Counted from the first letter of the stretch, positions 1 through 5,912 are shown. The stretch is DNA of 6,253 nt from an uncultured bacterium (GCA_937894665.1 CALAWF010000167.1:1-6253), one strand, 5' to 3'. Translations and numbers: made by a program. The notes: generated by a model not told the origin, from the sequence alone.

Positions 1-18
1 AAAGCCCTCAGAATGACG
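1..18. repeat. Fragment of dispersed intergenic repeat (CCCTCAGAATGACG)
   Basis: The 14-base word CCCTCAGAATGACG lies at 5-18 and recurs exactly at 244-257. Words of this kind form one end of REP-like dispersed elements found between genes in many bacteria, usually paired with GAGATTCTTCG. Here only the distal end is inside the window, so the rest of the element lies to the left of position 1. The exact 14-base identity is seen directly; membership of a dispersed family is from general knowledge. Confidence 0.55.
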
Positions 19-42
19 AATATGTAAAATGTTTTCAAACTC

Positions 43-126
43 TGTCATTGCGAGCCGCACGAGCAGAGGATGTAAGGCGAGAGCCGGTATCCGTTTAATG
101 CGAGTGCGTTTAGCGAAGCAATCCAG
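43..126. repeat. REP-like intergenic element (GTCATTGCGAG ... GCGAAGCAATCC)
   Basis: The element opens with TGTCATTGCGAG (43-54) and closes with GCGAAGCAATCCAG (113-126), the two ends of a widespread class of palindromic intergenic repeats. GCGAG recurs at 50-54, 77-81 and 100-104. Its centre can fold: GGAT (68-71) pairs with ATCC (89-92) around a GGC/GCC stem (76-78 with 83-85) capped by a GAGA tetraloop of the GNRA type. It is clearly more GC-rich than the flanking DNA and has no convincing coding frame. Function is unknown; such elements can be spread by RAYT-type transposases, none of which is in this window. Confidence 0.6.
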
Positions 127-138
127 CTAATTTTTATT

Positions 139-158
139 GTCGGCTTAGTAAAGCCGAC
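139..158. repeat. Perfect hairpin, GTCGGCTT/AAGCCGAC
   Basis: GTCGGCTT (139-146) and AAGCCGAC (151-158) form a perfect 8-bp stem with a 4-base AGTA loop. The outer TTGT (137-140) and ACAA (161-164) extend the symmetry imperfectly. The pattern of a GTCGGCTT stem followed by CTACAA resembles another common dispersed intergenic repeat. Neither side carries a T-run, so I do not call it a terminator. Confidence 0.55.
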
Positions 159-190
159 CTACAAATAAAAGTGTAACTAAACACATTGGT

Positions 191-257
191 CAGAGATTCT
201 TCGGGTAAATTTGCCCAATAATATTACATACTCTACGGTTCACCCCTCAGAATGACG
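191..257. repeat. REP-like intergenic element (AGAGATTCTTCG ... CCCTCAGAATGACG)
   Basis: The left end AGAGATTCTTCG (192-203) and the right end CCCTCAGAATGACG (244-257) are the two arms commonly seen together in dispersed elements. The inner stretch GGGTAAATTTGCCC (203-216) is a near-perfect palindrome with a single mismatched pair that would be a wobble in RNA. The right arm is an exact copy of 5-18. There is no coding signal. This and the elements at 43-126 and 139-158 form a cluster in the space downstream of the minus-strand gene. Confidence 0.5.
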
Positions 258-411
258 TAACCGCAAAGAACTTAGGGGCGTAGGGGCTAGGGGTGTAGTG
301 CCATAGTGCCTTAAAGCCTTCTGTAACGAACCTATTCCCCTATTTCCTTCTTCCTTATCCCTTGACGCCAACTTATAAACTTATTTACCTATAGACTTAT
401 CAACTTTAAAT
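258..411. other. Low-complexity non-coding stretch
   Basis: No gene is visible on either strand. The first part has three TAGGGG words (273-278, 281-286, 288-293) and two TAGTGCC words (296-302, 304-310). It is followed by a C- and T-rich run (about 331-360) and then ACTTAT-like words (about 371-400). The short repeats are irregular, so this is neither a CRISPR array nor a clean tandem repeat. It looks like decaying repeat DNA. Confidence 0.4.
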
Positions 412-443
412 AAAAAAATACCGCTAGTTGTGTTTTAGCGGTA
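412..443 (-). terminator. Rho-independent terminator of the 496-2013 gene
   Basis: On the minus strand, TACCGCTA (443-436) and TAGCGGTA (426-419) form a perfect 8-bp stem around a 9-base loop, directly followed by seven T (418-412). It lies about 50 bp past the stop codon of the minus-strand gene. On the plus strand the run before the stem is A-rich and no T-run follows, so it acts on the minus strand only. Confidence 0.9.
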
Positions 444-495
444 GGGAAAAAGTTACGAAAATTAATGTGTAGGGGAAAAATATAAATTATAGGTT

Positions 496-2013
496 TTATG
501 CGTTAAATATGTTGAATGATTTTTCAACGTTTTTACTGATTACTTTTGCAAGTTGGTCATATTCTGTTTGCATTGCAGTATGTTCTGATTCAAGTTTGTT
601 CAATTGCATATCGAATTGTTTATCTTGGCTTTCGATTTTGTCCATTGCAGTTGTGTATTCTTGTTCAGCTTTTGCAATTGCTGATTTGTCTTCTTTTTCT
701 GTGATTGATTCGTCATCATCTAATGTTGTGCCAACAAATCCTTTTTCTGCTGTTGAATAGTATGACAATACAAGGTTTCCAGATTTCAATTGGTTAATCA
801 TCCAAGTTGAATCTTTTAAATTAGTTTCATTTGTATAGCCTTTTTCTTCTAACGTTGTGTACCCACAAGATTGCATTTGATAGAAGATGTTTCTGTAATA
901 AGAAACTTGTTGTGCATCATATGTTAAATCTTTATCTGTAGAAGCCTTGTTATCTTTATTGAAATATGCTTCTGTAATTGCAGTAGCGTAGTCATACAAA
1001 TCTCTTTGAGTTTGAGTTGTACCATCATAGTTTAATGGTTTGTTTTCTTCTTTGATTGAATAAGTATAGCCACTATCAGATGTGTATAAACCTGTTGAAC
1101 GGTCGTATGATAATCTGTCTTTTTGAGTTTCTGATAAAGCTGCTGTTCCATCAGGTTTTTGAGATGCGTACAATGTTGAAGATTGAACTTTTTCATTTTT
1201 ATCGTTCAAGTAAGTAAACATTTTTGTTGTTGCATCATAAGTTACATCTAACAATTGAGTATAATCTTTTGTACCAACTTGAGAAGCTGTTTGATAAAAT
1301 ACTCCTGTTTTAGTTTCTCCGGTTGAATCAGTGTAATTTTTTGCTACAACTGCACTTCTGTTTGTGTAGTATCCTTCATCATCTTTGTATGCGTAGAATG
1401 ATGGTTGAGCAGGATTTTGGTTTACTGCATAAGCACTGCTGTATGTAGGAATACCATTCAATTGACCTGTACCTAGAGATTTATAACCAAATCCTAAGAT
1501 GTGTTCGCCTTCATAGTCGTCTGATTCACTAGTGTTGCCGTTTACATCATAGATACTTTTACCAACAGAATTTAAGTATTTATCCCAAGCCTCGTGAATT
1601 TCTTCTTCTGCTGTACCTGTTTTGCTTGTATCTATATCAGATTGTGTGTAGCCTAATTGTTTTAAGAAAATATTGAAATCTCCATTGCCGGCTTTAAACG
1701 CATTAGCTAATGCGTTGCTAACAAGAACTTTACCTGAATTATCTTTAACTAGGTATTGTTTGCCTGATGCAACAGTGTTACAACCGGTTAATTGATTGTA
1801 TGTTATGTCAGCATAACAAGCTTCTGTTCCGTTGTAACCGGTTAAAACTTGGTATTTAGTTTTATTCAAAGCTTCTAAGTATTCGTCATTGATTCTTCCG
1901 GAATCATCAGAAAGACGTTGTTTTGAGTAAGCAACAGATTGTTGTTCAAACTCATTGTTTGACATCCTTGCTGTTATACTTAGTAATCTTGCTTGTGAAG
2001 CAGCCATACCCAT
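496..2013 (-). CDS. Large protein with helical conserved ends and a variable middle (lineage family, function unknown)
   Basis: The 505-residue product has three parts. Residues 1-55 are a polar helix starting MGMAASQARLLSITAR and continuing with EQQS and KQRL. Residues 56-435 are rich in G, Y, T, S, N and D, with beta-like strands and short repeats of the form TYD-x-(S/T)T-x-x-(F/Y)T near 258-267 and 302-311. Residues 440-505 are a strongly charged coiled coil ending KNVEKSFNIFNA. There is no signal peptide or membrane segment, and only three cysteines (66, 78, 383). I remember the N- and C-terminal signatures as a family expanded in Gastranaerophilales. Conserved helical termini around a variable core recall flagellin, hook and T3SS filament proteins, but this is only an architectural analogy. 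AAGGA (2030-2026) is the ribosome site, 12 bases before the ATG, which is rather far. The gene is divergent from the GGDEF gene and has its own terminator. A filamentous or surface role is inference. Confidence 0.85.
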   Translation of the reverse strand: MGMAASQARLLSITARMSNNEFEQQSVAYSKQRLSDDSGRINDEYLEALNKTKYQVLTGYNGTEACYADITYNQLTGCNTVASGKQYLVKDNSGKVLVSNALANAFKAGNGDFNIFLKQLGYTQSDIDTSKTGTAEEEIHEAWDKYLNSVGKSIYDVNGNTSESDDYEGEHILGFGYKSLGTGQLNGIPTYSSAYAVNQNPAQPSFYAYKDDEGYYTNRSAVVAKNYTDSTGETKTGVFYQTASQVGTKDYTQLLDVTYDATTKMFTYLNDKNEKVQSSTLYASQKPDGTAALSETQKDRLSYDRSTGLYTSDSGYTYSIKEENKPLNYDGTTQTQRDLYDYATAITEAYFNKDNKASTDKDLTYDAQQVSYYRNIFYQMQSCGYTTLEEKGYTNETNLKDSTWMINQLKSGNLVLSYYSTAEKGFVGTTLDDDESITEKEDKSAIAKAEQEYTTAMDKIESQDKQFDMQLNKLESEHTAMQTEYDQLAKVISKNVEKSFNIFNA

Positions 2014-2101
2014 AGCTTTAACGTTTCCTTTCAGTAATTTTCGTATCCTTATTCTTATCTACGGCATATTGAGGAGAAAACTTTAAAAATTTGAAGGAAA
2101 A

Positions 2102-2119
2102 TGTTACAATATTGTTACA
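2102..2119. promoter_or_regulatory. Direct-repeat operator TGTTACA-N4-TGTTACA (WalR/RpaB-like box)
   Basis: TGTTACA occurs at 2102-2108 and again at 2113-2119, an 11-bp period as used by OmpR/PhoB-type winged-helix regulators. It matches the established WalR (YycF) consensus TGTWAH-N5-TGTWAH exactly. It contains two perfect half-sites of the cyanobacterial RpaB HLR1 motif, (G/T)TTACA(A/T)(A/T), but with 3 rather than 2 bases between them. A third, weaker TTACAAT lies at 2141-2147. The overlapping ACAATATTGT (2107-2116) is also a perfect palindrome. The site lies between two divergent genes, 78 bp before one start and 88 bp before the other. In AT-rich DNA such a match can arise by chance, and the regulator itself is not in the window. 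Confidence 0.45.
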
Positions 2120-2120
2120 A

Positions 2121-2129
2121 TGATAAAAT
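2121..2129 (+). promoter_or_regulatory. Possible extended -10 promoter of the GGDEF gene
   Basis: TGATAAAAT fits an extended -10 element (TG-n-TATAAT) with one mismatch in the hexamer. No good -35 hexamer precedes it; the TGTTACA direct repeat sits immediately upstream, where an activator could replace it. Transcription would start near 2136 and give a leader of about 60 bases. A second candidate -10, TATGAT, lies at 2168-2173 but also lacks a -35. Which one is used cannot be decided here. Confidence 0.3.
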
Positions 2130-2185
2130 ATTAAAGAATATTACAATTTTGCTAGAAGTAATACTAGTATGATACCTTGTAAAAG

Positions 2186-2191
2186 AAAGGA
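2186..2191 (+). promoter_or_regulatory. Ribosome binding site of the GGDEF gene
   Basis: AAAGGA lies 6 bases before the ATG at 2198 and supports that start. It is the clearest Shine-Dalgarno site in the window; the minus-strand genes have weak or absent ones. Confidence 0.65.
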
Positions 2192-2197
2192 TAGGAT

Positions 2198-3070
2198 ATG
2201 AAGAATATAGTTATATATACAGACAAAAACTCTTCAAGTTTAGCTGAAGTGGTTTCATCTATAGAAGATTCAAATGTAAGATTGGAAAATGCTGCAAACC
2301 TAAAGGATTATGAAACATTAAATCCAGGGGTAATTATTGTTGAAAGCGTTCCCAATATTAAAGATGTTTTGATGGTTACAAAATTCAAACAACCGATTTT
2401 ATTTATTGGTGAAACTTTTAAAGGTTGCACTGTCAGATCAGTTGCTTTTGATTATGTAAAAACTCCGGTTGATAATCAAGAATTATTAGTTCGTGTAAAA
2501 AATATGTTAAAAATCAGAGAATTGAGAGATAAATTGAAAACTCTTTCTACAACTGATGAATTAACAGGATTACACAACAGAAAATATTTGCTTGAACGTA
2601 TGGAACAAGAAATTTCTCGTTCTAAACGTTACGGAACAGCTCTTTCTGTATTGTTATTCGACTTAGACTTTTTCAAAGTTGTTAACGATATTTACGGTTA
2701 CGAATGGGGCGATGTTTTATTAAAATCTATCGCAGACAAATTGAAACAACTTATCAGAAAAGAAGATATTATTACTCGTTACGGAGATGAAGAATTTATC
2801 GTTGTTCTTCCTAACACTTCAGAAGATAATGCTTTCTTGTTTGCAGAAAGATTTAGAAAAGATATTGAAAAAATGGAATTTATTCCGGCTGGCGAAGAAG
2901 AACGTCATCCTATCACAATTTCTGGAGGAATTTCTACATTCCCTTGTATCCCTGATACAGAGGAAGATGCAAATACAATCATTCGTTATGCTGAACACGC
3001 ATTATACAATGCTAAAAAACGTGGCAAAAACAAGATTGTACAATTCTCTCACTTGAATTTGGGAGAATAA
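2198..3070 (+). CDS. Diguanylate cyclase-like protein: degenerate receiver fused to a GGDEF domain
   Basis: The 290-residue product has two domains. Residues 1-105 look like a response-regulator receiver: beta-1 with a single acidic residue (D9), beta-3 ending in E49 where the phospho-aspartate normally sits, and a typical end, DYVKTP then ELLVRVKNML (85-104). Glu in place of Asp suggests it is not phosphorylated. Residues 115-285 are a GGDEF domain: DELTGLHNR (120-128), FDLDFFKVVND (154-164, with metal ligand D155), GDVLL, and RYGDEEF (194-200). The inhibitory I-site RxxD is intact (R187 to D190, five residues before the signature). The family makes cyclic di-GMP from two GTP in the cytoplasm. 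Two deviations stand out: the signature is GDEEF, with Asp for the second Gly, and the usual GH of NDxxGH is GY. Activity is therefore likely but not certain. The ribosome site is good and a strong terminator follows. Confidence 0.93.
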   Translation: MKNIVIYTDKNSSSLAEVVSSIEDSNVRLENAANLKDYETLNPGVIIVESVPNIKDVLMVTKFKQPILFIGETFKGCTVRSVAFDYVKTPVDNQELLVRVKNMLKIRELRDKLKTLSTTDELTGLHNRKYLLERMEQEISRSKRYGTALSVLLFDLDFFKVVNDIYGYEWGDVLLKSIADKLKQLIRKEDIITRYGDEEFIVVLPNTSEDNAFLFAERFRKDIEKMEFIPAGEEERHPITISGGISTFPCIPDTEEDANTIIRYAEHALYNAKKRGKNKIVQFSHLNLGE

Positions 3071-3072
3071 AA

Positions 3073-3108
3073 CAGATCCTTTCTGAACACTTACATAGTG
3101 TAAATCTG
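3073..3108. other. Nested inverted repeat between stop codon and terminator
   Basis: CAGAT (3073-3077) pairs with ATCTG (3104-3108), and inside it ACACT (3087-3091) pairs with AGTGT (3097-3101) around a TACAT loop. It sits directly after the cyclase stop codon and just before the terminator hairpin. Stems are only 5 bp, so this could be chance. If real, it would be a 3' UTR structure, or an end signal for the opposing minus-strand gene. Confidence 0.25.
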
Positions 3109-3114
3109 GTTAAT

Positions 3115-3141
3115 AGGCGGTAACATCACTACCGCCTTTTT
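3115..3141 (+). terminator. Rho-independent terminator of the GGDEF gene
   Basis: AGGCGGTA (3115-3122) and TACCGCCT (3130-3137) form a perfect 8-bp stem with a 7-base loop, followed by a T-run (TTTTT from 3137, then ATTTT). It lies 45 bp after the stop codon. The facing minus-strand gene ends at 3159, so the same hairpin may slow its transcription, but no T-run follows on that strand. Confidence 0.9.
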
Positions 3142-3158
3142 ATTTTGTCTAAATCTTT

Positions 3159-4508
3159 CTAATACTCAAACAATCTGGATAAATCCAATTCAATCTTACC
3201 TTTTGATTGTTCTGTAAGAGTGTCAGAAAAATCTAAAATATAATCAGGGTTTACGTTATGTTTTTTAAAAACTCCGGCATGATACAGGTCTATTAGTTTG
3301 TCTAAATATTTTTGGCAATTTTGTTTTACTTCGGGATGAATTTTTACCCACTCATCCAAAGGAATACTACTTCTTGTAGAATTTATTTTTGCTCTTGCTA
3401 CACCGTAATTTGCAAGTTCATTTTCTCCTCCCTCAGAACGAGGGCGAATATGCTCAATTGAAGCCATAGATGGGTGCATTAATTTAATTGCAATTTTATC
3501 TGACGGTTCAGAACTCAATTTTAAGATATACGCAGAGATACTTTGTTCTGATGTTGGAAGTTTTTCCGCAATCTTGATTAACTCTTTTTTGAGGTGATGA
3601 TCAGGTAAGGTTTCTAATATTTTGTCTAAATCATATAGAAATGCTTTTCTTGAAAATGGGATAATAACCTTTTTTTGAGATAATCTTTGTTTTGAAACTT
3701 CAATCAAGTCATTTAATTCTCCGTTTTCGGCAAGAGGAGATTTTTTCAAGATATGTTCAATTGAAGATAAAATCTTTTCTTGGTTTTTTATTGTTGTAGG
3801 GTCTGTTCCTTTGGGAAGTTTTTTAGACTCTTTCATTATTTCATTCAAGGCTTTTCGTGTTTTTGGGTCTGCCCCATTTGCAAGGATGTCCCTCGCTTTT
3901 GTCAATTTATATTTGAATTCTGTTGTAGAAAAAGGAATATAAATTGGTTGATCATTCAATTTTTTGTCAGTTTCGGTCATTAAATAATTAAATTTAGCCT
4001 GATATTCCTGAGGAAGTTTCCATTTTTCTTGAAGTAATTCCATAAAAATTGGGGCTTGCTTTTTCCTCAATATTTTTCGGTGATATGGTTCAATTTCTTC
4101 AATCAATTCTTTTAAATTCTTTTCAGGATGAATTTTTGCACGTTCTTGTAATATTTCAATTATCTTTGCTTCATTCCCTGCAAAACATTCTTTATTGCGT
4201 TCAAAAACAGCAAGAATATCTTTTGCCGGACCGTATAAAGTCCCGTTTTTTGATAATCTGGTAATCAATTTAGGATCTAACATCGGTATCCCCGTGTACA
4301 TGCAAGGAAGTTTGTATGCAAACAAAGCCCTTAATTTTGAAGAATGTGCATAGCTCGTAAAAGTTATAGGCATAACATACGGCATGCCTGACAAGTCGTT
4401 AATATATGTTGCCATTTCAGAATTCATATTTTTCAAATCTCCTGTCTTTGGCTTGTTCTTGTCAAAATGTACGTTGTAATAATTTGAACTGATTGCAGAA
4501 ATTCTCAT
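3159..4508 (-). CDS. HNH-like protein with a long helical insertion (downstream paralog)
   Basis: The 449-residue product is unnamed but has readable parts. Residues 1-52 are a leader (MRISAISSNYYN) running to ITFTS (48-52). PCMYTGIPMLDP (68-79) resembles the first strand of an HNH fold, as in C-x-Y-(S/T)-G of Cas9-type HNH domains. Residues 150-327 are mostly helical and hold two copies of a ~92-residue unit, marked by IPFS-x-x-x-F-x-Y-x-L-x-K at 191-204 and 283-296. Residues 352-380 carry the HNH-like core: E352-H353, PRSEGG, N367 and N376. A helical tail with KLIDLYHAG (404-412) ends in FEY. HNH proteins cut nucleic acid using His and a metal; activity here is inferred from the motif, and no zinc-binding CxxC pair is seen. 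The start is supported by alignment with its paralog, though the ribosome site is weak (AGG about 8 bases upstream). It begins 10 bp after the upstream paralog stops, so the two are probably one operon. Confidence 0.85.
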   Translation of the reverse strand: MRISAISSNYYNVHFDKNKPKTGDLKNMNSEMATYINDLSGMPYVMPITFTSYAHSSKLRALFAYKLPCMYTGIPMLDPKLITRLSKNGTLYGPAKDILAVFERNKECFAGNEAKIIEILQERAKIHPEKNLKELIEEIEPYHRKILRKKQAPIFMELLQEKWKLPQEYQAKFNYLMTETDKKLNDQPIYIPFSTTEFKYKLTKARDILANGADPKTRKALNEIMKESKKLPKGTDPTTIKNQEKILSSIEHILKKSPLAENGELNDLIEVSKQRLSQKKVIIPFSRKAFLYDLDKILETLPDHHLKKELIKIAEKLPTSEQSISAYILKLSSEPSDKIAIKLMHPSMASIEHIRPRSEGGENELANYGVARAKINSTRSSIPLDEWVKIHPEVKQNCQKYLDKLIDLYHAGVFKKHNVNPDYILDFSDTLTEQSKGKIELDLSRLFEY

Positions 4509-4518
4509 AGTTTACCTA

Positions 4519-5859
4519 TTAATATTTTAACTTATTTGTATCAATATTTAAAGGGTTATTTGAAGGTGAAAATTTATGGATTTTCTTTGCTATTGTTTGG
4601 ATATACGACACGCTTAATCCACAAATTTTAAAGATTCCACAGTTTGCAAGATCTATCAATCGATTAATTTGATTTTGGCTGTAATCTCTAATTTTAGGAT
4701 TTTTATCAATAACGGTTTCCAGTTTGCTATGAGCTCTTTCTGAATTATATCTTCTAGAGGCTAAAATATAATTGTAGATTCCGCTATCACCACCGGCTTT
4801 TGCAGTAATCAAATGATCAGCAGAACCAACAGAATCGGCAAGCAAGTCATAACCGATTTGAGCTGAAGACCTATCGGCTTCTTTTATAATAAAAGCCGAT
4901 AAACTATCTTTTGAGGTTGGAAGTTCCCTTGCTGTTTGTATCATTTTATGAGCAAGTTTTGTATCATTTAATTGGTTTGTAATTTTTTCCAAATCATGAA
5001 TAAAGGCTTTTCTTTTGAATTTTGCTTCAAATGGGATTTTTAAAATTCTTGCTTTTGTAACTTGTAATAAATCGTCTAATTCTTTATCGTTTTGAAGTTT
5101 TGAATTTTCAAAGTATTTTTGAAGGTTATAAATTTGTTTAACTTCTTTGTTTGTTGGCTTTTTAGCTTTACCTATATCCTTTTCAAAAAATTTTGCTTTT
5201 TTGATTATTTTTTCAATGTAATAAATTTCTTGAAAGTTGCCCTTTTGTTTTATTCTTTCTTCAATTTTTTCAAGTTTGTATAAGAATTCCTTTTTGCTAA
5301 AAGATAGAATTACAGGTTCTTTTCGAAGTTTTTTATCAGTAACCTCTATTAATTTATTGTATTGAGCAATCTGTTCTTGGGGCATATTGGCAGCAAGTTT
5401 AGATAGTTTTTCAAATATTGGAGCTTGTTGTTTTAGTAAAAGTTTGCTATGTCTCGGCACAAGTTTATGCAAAAATTCATCCAAAGACATTTTAGGTTTT
5501 GTTCTGGAGGTTCTTTTCATTAATCTATAAACTTGTTTTTCAACAGGGAATAGAGATTTTTCGTAAGGTTTTAAGGTTCGGACAATACTTTTGATTGGTT
5601 TTGAAAACGCCTTGTGTCGAAGCAGAGTTTCCAAGTCTTGTGAATCGATTAAAATAATATCAGAATAAAAATCTGGAATTCCAAACTTTAACAATTTTTT
5701 GAGCGGTTCTGAGTTTGCAACACTTGTAAAAGTTACTGTGTCGAACTTTAGAGGAGATATAACCCCGTTACTGCTCAATTTTGGGACGTTCTTCTCTTTT
5801 CTCAAAATCAGATTTTGAGTATTAAACGAATTATAAATATTTATCGGCTGAATATTCAT
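4519..5859 (-). CDS. HNH-like protein, degenerate upstream paralog
   Basis: With the start chosen here the product has 446 residues and aligns along its whole length with the next gene. Shared blocks are the leader MNIQPINIYN, VTFTS (42-46), KQQAPIF (143-149), TDKKL and FSKKEFLYKLEK (187-198), the second repeat unit KRKAFIHDLEK (282-292), the core D348-H349, GG, N363 and N372, and RLIDLANCG in the tail. Differences matter: PCMYTG has become PDFYSD, and PRSEGG has become TAKAGG, so part of the HNH-like motif is lost while His and both Asn remain. Nuclease activity is less likely than in its partner; a regulatory or binding role is possible. Starts at TTG 5886 and ATG 5877 are also in frame. 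I prefer ATG 5859 because the product then begins like its paralog; none of the three has a clear ribosome site. Confidence 0.82.
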   Translation of the reverse strand: MNIQPINIYNSFNTQNLILRKEKNVPKLSSNGVISPLKFDTVTFTSVANSEPLKKLLKFGIPDFYSDIILIDSQDLETLLRHKAFSKPIKSIVRTLKPYEKSLFPVEKQVYRLMKRTSRTKPKMSLDEFLHKLVPRHSKLLLKQQAPIFEKLSKLAANMPQEQIAQYNKLIEVTDKKLRKEPVILSFSKKEFLYKLEKIEERIKQKGNFQEIYYIEKIIKKAKFFEKDIGKAKKPTNKEVKQIYNLQKYFENSKLQNDKELDDLLQVTKARILKIPFEAKFKRKAFIHDLEKITNQLNDTKLAHKMIQTARELPTSKDSLSAFIIKEADRSSAQIGYDLLADSVGSADHLITAKAGGDSGIYNYILASRRYNSERAHSKLETVIDKNPKIRDYSQNQINRLIDLANCGIFKICGLSVSYIQTIAKKIHKFSPSNNPLNIDTNKLKY

Positions 5860-5912
5860 ACGACAAGTAAAAAACATGAAAAACAAATTTTTTGCTATAT
5901 CGTTAGTAAATA

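Noticed and set aside
139..158. Perfect hairpin as a terminator
   Set aside because: No T-run follows on either strand, and the neighbouring gene already has a better terminator at 412-443.
273..310. TAGGGG repeats as a CRISPR array
   Set aside because: Units are 6-7 bp with 1-2 bp between them; there are no spacers of CRISPR length and no cas genes.
509..760. Plus-strand open frame of 83 codons
   Set aside because: It lies inside the opposite-strand 505-residue gene and reads as a serine- and hydrophobic-rich shadow of its coiled-coil end, with no ribosome site.
2107..2116. ACAATATTGT palindrome as a separate repressor site
   Set aside because: It arises from the overlap of the two direct-repeat half-sites and their AT-rich spacer, so I treat it as part of that box.
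2787..3056. Plus-strand open frame of 89 codons
   Set aside because: It is an out-of-frame shadow inside the GGDEF gene, which has clear domain motifs.
3780..4264. Two plus-strand open frames of 67 and 71 codons
   Set aside because: Both lie opposite the conserved HNH-like gene; the F- and L-rich sequence is what antisense of K- and E-rich helices gives.
3159..5859. HNH-like pair as Cas9 or IscB relatives
   Set aside because: No RuvC motifs, bridge helix, guide RNA or repeat array is present. Only the short HNH-like signature is shared.
5860..5886. TTG (5886) or ATG (5877) start for the upstream HNH-like paralog
   Set aside because: The extra residues MFFMFFTCR have no match in the paralog, and neither start has a ribosome site; ATG 5859 gives matching leaders. 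This remains a judgement.
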